NCBI GenBank assembly: GCA_036652035.1
Contig: JAVVWR010000032.1
Location: 1 to 33,428 of the forward strand
Length of the DNA: 33,428 nucleotides
Direction: 5' to 3'
DNA from: JAEZVV01 sp036652035
GTDB lineage: Bacteria; Pseudomonadota; Gammaproteobacteria; Burkholderiales; Burkholderiaceae_F
This document shows positions 23,880 to 32,206 of the stretch, in pieces. How positions within the stretch are numbered: position 1 is the stretch's first letter; each line of letters begins with the position of its first letter. The notes beneath the pieces were generated by a model. It worked only from the letters and a program-made list of their open reading frames with translations. It made no database searches and was not told where the DNA came from. Made by a program: the position numbers and the translations under genes.

Positions 23880-25106
23880 TCAGCCGACATCGCCCCGCGT
23901 CACGAGCCGCGTCGCCACCCGCAAAAACGTGTACGCCGCCCAGTTCAACCCCCGAATCCACCATGGCCGACGCGCATGCTCAGCCGCCATCACCTGGCGC
24001 GAATCGTGCTCGATGGCGGCGCCGATGTCCGCTGCGAGCTGGACGGCAAAGCTGCGGTCGTAAACCACCACATTCGCCTCCCGCGCCAGCATCAGGCTGT
24101 AAGGGTCGATATTGCTCGAGCCGACCGTGGCCCAGGCGTCATCGATCGCCGCCACCTTGGCGTGCAAATAACTTGGCTGATAGAGGTAGATTTCGACGCC
24201 GCCCGCCAGCAACTGGCCATGAAGCGCCTGCTGCGCGTGGAACATGATCGGGTGATCGGCCCGCCCCTGCAGCAGCAGCCGCACCCGGGCGCCGCGCTGC
24301 GCGGCGGCGATCAGCTCCGCCCGAAAGCGCCGCCCCGGAACGAAATACGCACACGCGATCAGAACCTCGTTGCGCGCGCCGGCCAGCGCGGTCAGGTATT
24401 CGTGCTCGATCGTGCGCCGGTGGCGCAGGTTGTCGCGCAGCAAAAGGCTCGCCGTCACCCCGCCTGGCAGCGGCCGCATCGAATGACGCGGCCAGGGCGG
24501 CAGGCTGGCGGCCTCGGGCCCGGGCCGCGCCACCGACAGCAGCCACCACAAGCGCCGCGCCGCCAGCGCCACGGCCGCCACCAGAGGCCCAACGACGGCC
24601 ACCGCGTAGTCAAACCGCGGTCCCAGCACGCCACGCTCGGCGCCGGGATGGTGGTGGTCGTCGATGATATTGATCCCGCCGACGAAGGCGATCTCGTCGT
24701 CAATCACGGCGATCTTGCGGTGGAGCCGGCGCATCGCCCGGCGATCCAGCCGCCACCAGCGCGGCCGCCGGTAGATCCGCACCGCCACCCCGAGCGGAGC
24801 GAGCCGCTCCCGCAAGCGCCGGGCGTGATCGCCCGTGCCAAAACCATCGACGATCAGCTCGACCCGAACCCCGCGCCCGGCCGCGTCGGCAAGCGCTTCG
24901 GCTACCCGCGTACCGATGTTGTCGTCATCGAAGATATAAGTCTCGAGATGGACCCAGTGCCGCGCGTCCGCGATCGCCGCCAGCAGGCGCGGGAAAAACG
25001 CTTCGCCATTGCGCAACAACTCAACCCGGTTGCCCTGGGTAGGGCTGGATTGGGCCGCGAGCCACAGGCGGTCGAGATGGAAGCGGCGCGCCGCGGCAGG
25101 ATCCAT
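23880..25106 (-). CDS. clsB: cardiolipin synthase B-type phospholipase D protein
   Basis: A 408-residue enzyme with two HxKx4D motifs: H129-K131-D136 in LHRKIAVIDDEIAFVGG, and H315-K317-D322 in LHAKVAAIDDAWATVGSSNID. Both are followed by the expected GG or SSN. It lacks the N-terminal membrane anchors of ClsA, and its length matches E. coli ClsB (YbhO). It makes cardiolipin or phosphatidylglycerol by transesterification at the inner membrane. It follows the endonuclease/phosphatase-family gene by three bases, as in the E. coli ybhP-ybhO pair. Confidence 0.88.
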   Translation of the reverse strand: MDPAAARRFHLDRLWLAAQSSPTQGNRVELLRNGEAFFPRLLAAIADARHWVHLETYIFDDDNIGTRVAEALADAAGRGVRVELIVDGFGTGDHARRLRERLAPLGVAVRIYRRPRWWRLDRRAMRRLHRKIAVIDDEIAFVGGINIIDDHHHPGAERGVLGPRFDYAVAVVGPLVAAVALAARRLWWLLSVARPGPEAASLPPWPRHSMRPLPGGVTASLLLRDNLRHRRTIEHEYLTALAGARNEVLIACAYFVPGRRFRAELIAAAQRGARVRLLLQGRADHPIMFHAQQALHGQLLAGGVEIYLYQPSYLHAKVAAIDDAWATVGSSNIDPYSLMLAREANVVVYDRSFAVQLAADIGAAIEHDSRQVMAAEHARRPWWIRGLNWAAYTFLRVATRLVTRGDVG

Positions 25107-25109
25107 CGA

Positions 25110-25904
25110 TTAGTGCGGCCTGACGTCGGCGATCAGCGGCGCATGGTCCGAGCGGCGCGCCCAGGCCAGCCCCTTGGGGACGCGAGCGGCAGTGATGTCA
25201 AACCCGCGCAGGTAGATGCGGTCCAGCGTGAACCAGGGCAGGAAGGCGGGGAAGGTACGCGCCACCCGCTGCGCCCCGCTGCGGCCGGGCAGAAGGCGGT
25301 CGATCAGCGTGGTGCGCGACTGGCCGGCCGCAGCTTCGGCCAGGCCAAGCTCGTCGCGCAACATCAGATCGACCCGCTGTTGCCAATCGTTGAAGTCGCC
25401 CGCAATCACCAGCGGCGCGCCGGCATCGACCTCGCTGCGCACGAAATCAATGATGAAACGCGCCTGCCGTTCGCGGCTGCCCTTGAAGAGGCCAAGGTGA
25501 ACGTTGATCAGGTGCAGTTCGCGCGCCGCGTGGCGCTCGCCCAGCCGCACCACGGCGTGGAGCAGCCCGCGCTTTTCGAGCAGGTGGTCGGAGATGTCGT
25601 GGTTGAGATGGTGTTCGATCGGCAGGCGCGACAGGATCGCGTTGCCGTGGTGACCGTGCGGGTAGACCGCGTTCATGCCGTAGGCGCTGTGTTCGTAGCC
25701 ATCGGCCAGGAAATCGACCTGCCGCCCCTCGGGGTAGTCGGCGCGGCGTGCCGCGAGCCGCTCGTTGCGGTCCTGAACCTCTTGCAGAAACACGATGTCG
25801 GCATCGATCGCCTGAAGCGCATGGCGCACCTGGTGGATACGAAGCTGGCGGCCCAGCCCGGAGACGCCCTTGTGAATGTTGTAGGTCGCGATACGCAACG
25901 TCAT
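25110..25904 (-). CDS. endonuclease/exonuclease/phosphatase-family protein (YbhP-like)
   Basis: A 264-residue EEP-fold metal-dependent phosphodiesterase. TYNIHKG (Asn) comes first, followed by VFLQEVQ (metal Glu), HHGNAILSR, LINVHLGLF, VIAGDFNDW (catalytic Asp and Asn), and RSDHAPLIADV (terminal Asp-His). The full catalytic set of the DNase I/sphingomyelinase fold is present. The substrate is unknown. Because it is paired with clsB in one operon, a phospholipid or phosphodiester substrate is reasonable. AAGGAA precedes ATG 25904. It diverges from phoD. Confidence 0.85.
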   Translation of the reverse strand: MTLRIATYNIHKGVSGLGRQLRIHQVRHALQAIDADIVFLQEVQDRNERLAARRADYPEGRQVDFLADGYEHSAYGMNAVYPHGHHGNAILSRLPIEHHLNHDISDHLLEKRGLLHAVVRLGERHAARELHLINVHLGLFKGSRERQARFIIDFVRSEVDAGAPLVIAGDFNDWQQRVDLMLRDELGLAEAAAGQSRTTLIDRLLPGRSGAQRVARTFPAFLPWFTLDRIYLRGFDITAARVPKGLAWARRSDHAPLIADVRPH

Positions 25905-26009
25905 GATTCCTTGCTCCCGGACACCCCGCTCCGGCGCGTGAAGCTCATACGATAGCGGCTTGTCGGCCGGTCGTTTTGACCTTCGGCCAGCTCACTCCCA
26001 CTCCCGTCG

Positions 26010-27593
26010 ATGTTCAGCTCCCGCCGCTCGCTTCTGAAGTTCGCCGCCGCAGCCGCCCTGCCTGGCGTCTGGCGCACATCTCTGGCTCAGACCCCGCCGA
26101 GTGACTATCCCTTTCCTCTCGGCGTGGCCAGCGGCCCCGGCCTGCCCGGCGGGGTGGTGCTGTGGACCCGCTACGCGCCCGGCCTGGCGCACTCACTTGA
26201 ATCTCTGGCTCACCTGCCCTTCGATCAGTTCAAGACCCGCCGCGCCGCGCCTGCCGCCGCGGGCGCGGTGGAATTGCAGTGGGAAGTGGCCGACGACGAA
26301 GGTTTTACCCGCGTGATCCGCCGCGGCACCGCACGCGCCACGCGCGAGCTCGGCCATAGCGTTCATGTCGAATTGCCCGACCTGCCGGTCGGCCCCTGGC
26401 TGTTCTACCGTTTCCGTGCCGGCTCGGCGACGAGCCCGGTCGGCCGCACACGCGCCGCCGGCCCGGCCGAACGCCTGCGCTTCGCTCTGGCTTCGTGCCA
26501 ACACTACGAGACCGGCCACTTCGGCGCTTACCGTCACATGCTCGCCGACGAGCCCGACTTCGTGCTCTTTGTCGGCGACTACATCTACGAAGGCGGCCCC
26601 CGCGCCGATCGCTGGCGGCCCCACCCCTTTCCCTCCTGCCGCACGCTGGCCGACTACCGCCTGCGCTATTCGCTCTACAAGAGCGATCCGGCGCTCCAGG
26701 CGATGCACGCGCATTGCCCCTGGCTGACCGTATGGGACGACCACGAAGTCTCGAACGACTACGCGCGCGACCGCGGTGAGAACCTTGAGGTCGATGGCCG
26801 CGCGCGCCGCCTCGCCGGCTACCAGGCCTATTACGAAAACATGCCCTTGCCTGTCGCCGTGCTTGCCGAGCCCTGGCAGCACGTGCGCCTGTGGCGCAGC
26901 CTGGGCTGGGGCGATCTGGCGCACTTCACTTTGCTCGACGGCCGCCAGTATCGGGACCCGCAGGCCTGCCCCAAGCCCGGTCGCGGCGGCGGCTCCACCT
27001 CCGAAGACCTGGCCTGCCCCGAGCGTCGCGCCCCACAGCGCAGCATGCTCGGCGCCGAACAGCTGCGCTGGCTGCAAAGCGAGCTCGCTCGACCGAACGC
27101 ACAATGGCAATTCGTGGTGCAGCAGACGCTGCTCAGCTCCCTCGTGCGCGACAACGGCGTGCGGCGTTACTGGACCGATGGCTGGGACGGCTATCCGGCC
27201 GAACGGGAGCGGATTCTGGCCGCGATTGCCGCCAGCCCGGCCCCCAACACGGTGGTGCTGGGCGGCGATGTGCACGCCAACTGGGTGTGCAACGTCAAAC
27301 GCGATTTCGAGCAGGCCGAATCGGCCGTGATCGCCACCGAGTTCTGCGGCACCAGCATCAGTTCGGAATCGGGCTGGGACGCGGCCAAGAGCGCCCGCGT
27401 CAAGGCGCGCAACCCGCACGCCTTGTTTGGCGACAGCGTCACCCGCGGCTATCTGCTGGGCGATCTCAGCCGCGCCAAGCTCTCGGTGCGGCTGCGCGGC
27501 ATCGACGACGCCCGCCAGCTCGAACCCACGGCATTTGACCTGGCCCGCTTCGAAGTGCTCGACGGCCAGCCGGGAGCTCGTCGCTTGGCGTGA
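26010..27593 (+). CDS. phoD: PhoD-like alkaline phosphatase/phosphodiesterase, Tat-exported
   Basis: A 527-residue secreted phosphatase. The N-terminus SSRRSLLKFAAAAALPG is a twin-arginine signal with likely cleavage after LAQ (about residue 27). An Fn3-like N-terminal domain (about 32-145) comes next. The PhoD metallophosphatase core carries LASCQHYE, VGDYIYEGG, WDDHEVSNDYARD, GGDVHANWV and TEFCGTSISSES, covering the Fe/Ca ligands. It acts in the periplasm or outside the cell, hydrolysing phosphate esters. No pho box was recognised in the 105-base divergent region. ATG 26010 has no clear Shine-Dalgarno. Confidence 0.9.
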   Translation: MFSSRRSLLKFAAAAALPGVWRTSLAQTPPSDYPFPLGVASGPGLPGGVVLWTRYAPGLAHSLESLAHLPFDQFKTRRAAPAAAGAVELQWEVADDEGFTRVIRRGTARATRELGHSVHVELPDLPVGPWLFYRFRAGSATSPVGRTRAAGPAERLRFALASCQHYETGHFGAYRHMLADEPDFVLFVGDYIYEGGPRADRWRPHPFPSCRTLADYRLRYSLYKSDPALQAMHAHCPWLTVWDDHEVSNDYARDRGENLEVDGRARRLAGYQAYYENMPLPVAVLAEPWQHVRLWRSLGWGDLAHFTLLDGRQYRDPQACPKPGRGGGSTSEDLACPERRAPQRSMLGAEQLRWLQSELARPNAQWQFVVQQTLLSSLVRDNGVRRYWTDGWDGYPAERERILAAIAASPAPNTVVLGGDVHANWVCNVKRDFEQAESAVIATEFCGTSISSESGWDAAKSARVKARNPHALFGDSVTRGYLLGDLSRAKLSVRLRGIDDARQLEPTAFDLARFEVLDGQPGARRLA

Positions 27594-27597
27594 GGGT

Positions 27598-27620
27598 GGC
27601 GCTCGCCGACCGCGAGCGCC
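27598..27620. terminator. GC-rich hairpin between phoD and converging small gene
   Basis: ggcgctcgc / gcgagcgcc is a perfect 9-bp stem with a 5-base loop, starting four bases after the phoD stop region and before the end of the converging small gene. There is no T-tract, so it is either a Rho-dependent stop aid or an mRNA-stabilising hairpin. Confidence 0.4.
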
Positions 27621-27633
27621 GTCGGCGCCGTGT

Positions 27634-27768
27634 TCAGGCGCCGCCCCGGTGATCGCCGTCTTCGAACGGGATCTGGGCGTCCTTCTCGTAACGCGACTTG
27701 GACCCCTTGCGATAGACCCAGGCGACCACGACCAGCAGGGCCAGCACGGACAGAATCAACCACTTCAT
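27634..27768 (-). CDS. small single-helix membrane protein, CcoQ/FixQ-like
   Basis: A 44-residue peptide. A membrane helix (WLILSVLALLVVVAWVY) is followed by a basic stop-transfer (RKGSKSR) and the tail YEKDAQIPFEDGD. The helix plus an acidic (A)xxPFxDD tail resembles the CcoQ/FixQ subunit of cbb3 cytochrome oxidase, but no ccoN, ccoO or ccoP genes are nearby, so this may be only a similar design. GGGAGA lies six bases before ATG 27768. Spacing, ribosome-binding site and composition support a real gene. Confidence 0.6.
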   Translation of the reverse strand: MKWLILSVLALLVVVAWVYRKGSKSRYEKDAQIPFEDGDHRGGA

Positions 27769-27859
27769 GGTGTTCTCCCAAGGACAGCGGCCAAGCTTTC
27801 ACTGTAGCGCCACGGCCGTCCTGACAGGCATCGCGAACCCGAGCGCATAGGCCCAGGGC

Positions 27860-28705
27860 TTATGGCAGGGCCGCCAGCTCGCCCTGTTCGAGCACGTAGA
27901 TCCGATCAGACACCGGCTGCGCGCCAAAAGCCGCGCGCATATCGGCCACCGCCAGCTGAATGTCGGCCAGGCCATCGGCCGTGTTGGCGTTGGCGAACAA
28001 GACCATGTTGCGCACCGGAAAGCCAAGGTAGAACTTGGTTACGCCGGTGCGCTCGGCCAGCACCTGCATCCGCGCGCGGGACAAAACCTCGCCCGCCGGA
28101 TCGCCCTTGGCCTCGAGGTAGGAAACGCCACGTTTGCCCAGCAAGGGCCGTAGAACGGGCGCCTCGTTCGAGCCGTCCATCGCGGCGATCGCTTGCGCCT
28201 GCAGCTGCTTGGGATCGAGCTTGAGCGAACGGGCCAGCCCCGTGGTGACGAATTCAACGATCGGCGTGCCAAAGGGGCCCATGAAGTCGTAGCGGATCGC
28301 CAGATCGCCCACCCAGGGCTGGGTGATCACCTGGCTGGCAAACGGTGCCGGCGCGGGCGGCGCCGCCAAGGTCGGGCGCAGCAAGGCCATCTCGGGCCTG
28401 GGCGCGGCCTCGGTCAGCCGCACGATCTCGGCCAGCAATTCGGTGCCGGCGGTCTTGCACACGCCCGCCCCCTCGTGGCAGCGGTTCTGCAGCTGATCGA
28501 GCGAGACACCCCAGACCCGCTCGCCACGGCTGAGGTACAGCATGAACTCACCGGCTGGCGCCACCTGCACACCGGGCACTTCGGCCGCCACCCGCTGCGC
28601 GAATTTATGGCTGACCGCGGTCGGGTCATCCGTCGGCCAGAGCGTTAGAACGGCGCTGATCACGACGGCGGCCACCAGGCCAAAGACAGCAAACAGTCGG
28701 TTCAC
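27860..28705 (-). CDS. DUF1444-like exported or membrane-anchored protein
   Basis: A 281-residue protein starting at GTG 28703-28705 behind GGGAG. One N-terminal hydrophobic segment (LFAVFGLVAAVVISAVLTLW) acts as an anchor or uncleaved signal. The body has two similar alpha/beta segments: SHKFAQRVAAEVPGVQVAPAG early, and TKFYLGFPVRNMVLFANANTADGLADIQLAVAD near the end. The latter resembles the C-terminal part of DUF1444/YtpQ proteins. A Pro/Ala linker (APPAPAP) separates them. Two cysteines (NRC and GVC) lie close together. The function is unknown, and the family assignment is tentative. Confidence 0.55.
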   Translation of the reverse strand: MNRLFAVFGLVAAVVISAVLTLWPTDDPTAVSHKFAQRVAAEVPGVQVAPAGEFMLYLSRGERVWGVSLDQLQNRCHEGAGVCKTAGTELLAEIVRLTEAAPRPEMALLRPTLAAPPAPAPFASQVITQPWVGDLAIRYDFMGPFGTPIVEFVTTGLARSLKLDPKQLQAQAIAAMDGSNEAPVLRPLLGKRGVSYLEAKGDPAGEVLSRARMQVLAERTGVTKFYLGFPVRNMVLFANANTADGLADIQLAVADMRAAFGAQPVSDRIYVLEQGELAALP

Positions 28706-28785
28706 GAGGGGCTCCCGGAAAATGGCAACGATCCTGACGCCGCGATTGTAGGCAGCCCAACGCTCGATTCGGCTCGGTTGACTGC

Positions 28786-30000
28786 TCAATGACCGAAGGA
28801 TTTTGGGCCAGATACCACACGCCCGGTCGCTCGCTCGGCCCCCCGCCCGCCGCCCACCGCGGCGTAGGCCAGCAAGAGCGCGCCCGCGCCCGGCAGCACA
28901 ACCATCATGCCGAAGGTCTCGGCCAGAGCCGCGGTCGCCAGTACCGCCAACGGAGTCAGGCCAAGCTGGATCGCCGCGTACCCGGCCAGGACCCGCGCTC
29001 GCTCGCGGCGCTGGCGCACGCCCTGCAGCCCGCTCACGCACAACCCCAGTACCGCGCTGATCGAAGCCCCCAGCAACACACTCCACGCCAGTTGCAGCGC
29101 GGGTGAGGCCAGACCCGGCGCGGCCAGCAAGGCGAGACCGGCCAGCGCCTGGCTGCCACGAACGGCCGCGACCGGCCGCCAGCGGCACAGCAACAGCGCT
29201 GCGCCGAGCGCCCCCGCCCCCAGGCCGGAACTCAGACGACTCAAGAGCGCCAGCGAGTCGCCGCCGATGGCGTGCGAGATCGCCGGCAAGAGCGCCGCCA
29301 CCGGCAAGACCAGGGCGCTAAACACCGCCGCGTTCGCGAGCCAGCGGACCGGGCCGTGCAGCGGCTCAACGGAGGCCGTTGGCGATAGCGCGTCGGGCAA
29401 TACCGGGCGCGACCGCGCGCGCCATGCCAGCCGCAGCATCGGCAACAAGCAGACCGCATTGAAGACGAAACACGCCGCCGCACCGGCGACTGCGATCAAG
29501 GCCGCCGCCAGCGTCGGCGCCAGTACCCGCATGCCGTTGAATAACAGGGCGTGACGGGCGGCCCCCGCCTGCCGTCCACCCGCCGATTCGGCGACGCCAA
29601 CCACGGCGGCCAGCGCCGGCGCTTCGACCGCGGCCAGACCGCCATAAGCGGCAGCGGCCAGCAACAGCTGCCAGGGCGCCAAGCGCTGCCCAAACAGACA
29701 GACAGCGCAGGCCAGCGCCACGGCGATCAGACCGGCATGCGCAAAAACAAGGCGGCGCCACGGCGAGCGCTGCGCCAGGCAAGTTCCGCTCAAGAAGGCG
29801 ACCGGCAGGGCCGACAGCGCGGCGACAGCCGTCGCCGCCGCCAGCCAGAGCATCGAGCCGGTGAGAGAAAACATCAGCCAGGCCTGGGCAAAGGCATGGA
29901 CCCAGCGCCCGAGCAAGGCCAGCGCAATCGCGAGCCACGCAGCGCGACCGGGGCCGGCAGCACCGGTGGCACCGGCGGGATCGGAATCGAACAAGGGCAT
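28786..30000 (-). CDS. MFS transporter (EntS/MFS_3-like)
   Basis: A 404-residue protein with about 12 hydrophobic helices, starting MPLFDSDPAGATGAAGPG. The first helix, WLAIALALLGRWVHAFAQAWLMFSLTGS, matches the MFS_3/enterochelin-exporter type (RNxLxxxxxxW pattern). LLFNGMRVLAPTLAAALI in the middle is typical of helix 5 of this group. The substrate is unknown. ATG 30000 comes directly after the terminator of the flavocytochrome gene. No Shine-Dalgarno is evident, so translation may start on a very short leader or from read-through. Confidence 0.8.
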   Translation of the reverse strand: MPLFDSDPAGATGAAGPGRAAWLAIALALLGRWVHAFAQAWLMFSLTGSMLWLAAATAVAALSALPVAFLSGTCLAQRSPWRRLVFAHAGLIAVALACAVCLFGQRLAPWQLLLAAAAYGGLAAVEAPALAAVVGVAESAGGRQAGAARHALLFNGMRVLAPTLAAALIAVAGAAACFVFNAVCLLPMLRLAWRARSRPVLPDALSPTASVEPLHGPVRWLANAAVFSALVLPVAALLPAISHAIGGDSLALLSRLSSGLGAGALGAALLLCRWRPVAAVRGSQALAGLALLAAPGLASPALQLAWSVLLGASISAVLGLCVSGLQGVRQRRERARVLAGYAAIQLGLTPLAVLATAALAETFGMMVVLPGAGALLLAYAAVGGGRGAERATGRVVSGPKSFGH

Positions 30001-30002
30001 GG

Positions 30003-30032
30003 AAAAACCCCGGCGGCACGCGGCCACCGGGG
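30003..30032 (-). terminator. Rho-independent terminator of flavocytochrome c gene
   Basis: On the minus strand ccccggtggc pairs with gccgccgggg (one mismatch) across a five-base loop, followed by ttttt. It lies 23 bases after the flavocytochrome stop codon, directly abutting the MFS start. Confidence 0.8.
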
Positions 30033-30054
30033 CAGTCACACACACATCAACGTC

Positions 30055-31893
30055 TTACTTCGCGGTCGCGGCCTGCGCCGCGCTCAGACCCGCGATGCGG
30101 CCGAAGGTGATGGTCTCGGAGATCGAGTTGCCACCCAGGCGGTTCGCGCCGTGGACACCACCGGTGGTTTCGCCCGCGGCGTAGAGCCCCTTGATCGGCT
30201 TGCCAGCGGTGTTGATCACTTGCGCCCTGGGGTCGATCTTGAGGCCGCCCATGACGTAGTGGATCGCGGGCTTGATCTCGATGGCGTAGAACTTGGCCTG
30301 GTCCACCTTGTGCTCGAGGCTGGGCCGGTTGAAGTCCGGGTCCTTCTTGGCATCGACATAGCCGTTGTACTGCTTGATCGTCTGCTCAAGCGCGGCCGGA
30401 TCCATGCCCATCGCCTTGGCCAAATCACCCAGCGAATTGCCCTCGAAAGCCTTCTTCAGTTCGAACGCGGCGCTGGTCTGCTTGACGCCATCACGCACCT
30501 TCTGGTCGAAGATGATGAAAGCCGAGGCGCCTTGCTGCTTCATGATCGCGGCCGAAGTCACGTCGCGCGTGGTCAGTTCGCTGATGAAGCGCTTACCGGC
30601 GCGATTGACGAAGACACCGCCCGCGCCACGCACGATTTCAGAAATGATCACCGGGCTGCCCACCAGCATGGTCGGGTTGAGCTGGATTTCCTTGAGATCA
30701 ACCGTGGCCGCGCCGATCTGCTCGCCCAGGAGAATGCCGTCGCCCTGGGTGCCGGGCTGGTTCGAGGTGGCCGTCTCACGAATCTCGGGGCGGAAGCGCG
30801 CCACGAAATCGGGGTTGGCGCCAAAGCCGCCGGTAGCGATCACCACGGCCTTGGCGTTGATCTGATAGAACCCGCTGTGCTTGCCGCGAATGATCGCGCC
30901 GGTGACCGCGCCGCTCTTGTCGGTAACCAGCCTGACCATCTTGCTGTTCAAGCGCAGGTCGATCGCCTTGTCAGCGACTTGCTGGCGGAAGAACGCGCTC
31001 AGGTACGGCCCCACGAAAGAACCGCCGGTGGGGCCGTGCATACGAGCCGCACTGGCGCCACCGCCACGACCCGGGTGATCGAGCACCGCGCCACGATCGG
31101 CCAGCCACTGGATCGATTCAGCCGAGCGATCGGCCAGGATGCGAACCAGCTCAGGGTCAGCCCTATTCTTGCCGCCCTTGAAGGTGTCCTGATACATCAG
31201 CTCGGCGTTGTCCTTGATGCCCTTGGCCTTTTGATAGGGCGTTCCGGCGGCGTTCATGCCACCGGCGGCGAGCTGCGAGTTGCCGCCTGGCACCGCCATC
31301 TTCTCGACCATGACCACCTTGACTCCCGATTCGACCGCCGACAGCGCAGCGGTAAAACCGGCGGCGCCGGAGCCGACAATCAGAATGTCGGTGGTCTCGG
31401 TGCGGGTCGGCTGGACCGCTTCGTACTGGCTGAGCTTCTCGCGCTGCGACTTCGGCTTGGCGCCCTGGTTGTGCGAGATCTTCATGTCCTTGAAGTCGTG
31501 GCAGTTCGAGCAGTACGCCACCGAGGCCTCGTGACCGGTGTGGCAGGACGTGCAATTGACCTGTCCCAGGTGCGACTTGTGGGGATTGATCTCACCCTCG
31601 GTACGCGCCGCGAGCTTAGACAAATCGCCGTGGCAGCTGGTGCACTTCTGGTTGAGCGCGCGTTCGCTGTCATCGACGGTCTTGCCATCGTGGCACGCGG
31701 CGCAGCCCACGCCCTTCTGGCCGTGTGCGCCGGCGAGGAACTGGGACTTCTCGCCGCTCATGTGCGACTTGACCTTGGCCGCATCAAAGGGCGCCTGCGC
31801 GCGCGCGGCCGGCATGGCCGTGGCGATCGCGAGCAAGAGGCTGCCCGCGATCGACGTCCACGGATAACGCTTGGAATCGGTGCTTCTATTCAT
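30055..31893 (-). CDS. periplasmic tetrahaem flavocytochrome c (fumarate-reductase-like)
   Basis: A 612-residue protein with a Sec signal (SIAGSLLLAIATAMPAARAQ, cleavage near 33). A tetrahaem domain has four CxxCH motifs (C64AACH, C84TSCH, C114TSCH, C128SNCH). A FAD domain follows (ILIVGSGAAGFTAALSA) with the fumarate-reductase capping region. Compared with Shewanella Fcc3 (numbers from memory), the catalytic proton donor R402, and Q363, E378, R381, H504 and R544, are kept as R443, Q404, E419, R422, H545 and R585. H365 is N406 and T377 is S418. Both of these contact the second carboxylate of fumarate, so the substrate may be a different unsaturated acid. An ATG at 31902 would add three residues. 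It is divergent from a LysR gene and ends in its own terminator. Confidence 0.88.
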   Translation of the reverse strand: MNRSTDSKRYPWTSIAGSLLLAIATAMPAARAQAPFDAAKVKSHMSGEKSQFLAGAHGQKGVGCAACHDGKTVDDSERALNQKCTSCHGDLSKLAARTEGEINPHKSHLGQVNCTSCHTGHEASVAYCSNCHDFKDMKISHNQGAKPKSQREKLSQYEAVQPTRTETTDILIVGSGAAGFTAALSAVESGVKVVMVEKMAVPGGNSQLAAGGMNAAGTPYQKAKGIKDNAELMYQDTFKGGKNRADPELVRILADRSAESIQWLADRGAVLDHPGRGGGASAARMHGPTGGSFVGPYLSAFFRQQVADKAIDLRLNSKMVRLVTDKSGAVTGAIIRGKHSGFYQINAKAVVIATGGFGANPDFVARFRPEIRETATSNQPGTQGDGILLGEQIGAATVDLKEIQLNPTMLVGSPVIISEIVRGAGGVFVNRAGKRFISELTTRDVTSAAIMKQQGASAFIIFDQKVRDGVKQTSAAFELKKAFEGNSLGDLAKAMGMDPAALEQTIKQYNGYVDAKKDPDFNRPSLEHKVDQAKFYAIEIKPAIHYVMGGLKIDPRAQVINTAGKPIKGLYAAGETTGGVHGANRLGGNSISETITFGRIAGLSAAQAATAK

Positions 31894-32206
31894 GACGTGC
31901 ATGCTCAGAGCGCGCGGGGACTTTCGCCCGCGCGTCGTGATCCTCCTGGTACGAAAACGAGAGCCATCGACTCCTGTTCCGCTCCAGCCGGCCGTCAGGC
32001 GCGTCACCGAAGGTCGCAGCTCTCGTGGGGTGCGGTGACGCCTTCACGACACCGCCGGGAAAACACTCGACTCGCTGCGCGCGACAGCGCCGTCAAAACC
32101 GCGCCGATCGAATCCAAGTGCTTTTGATTTGCACCTAGTGTCGGTGCGGCGAGCGGCCACCACAATCGGGTTCTTTCAACACGAGCTTTCGTGTTTCGCA
32201 AACGCT
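31894..32206. promoter_or_regulatory. divergent regulatory region of flavocytochrome c and LysR genes
   Basis: About 313 bases between the two divergent starts. An 8-bp stem (31911-31918 with 31927-31934) lies in the flavocytochrome leader. gtgc-N9-gcac (32118-32134) overlaps gcacc-N7-ggtgc (32131-32147), a candidate LysR site cluster. A perfect repeat aacacga-gctt-tcgtgtt (32178-32195) ends 11 bases before the LysR start and may serve autoregulation or form an RNA hairpin. Confidence 0.45.

Noticed and set aside
30055..31893. Loss of the H504 equivalent in the flavocytochrome c as well
   Set aside because: At first HYVMGG looked shifted relative to HHTMGG, but the 40-residue distance to the HGANR arginine shows that H545 aligns with H504, so only the H365 and T377 positions differ.
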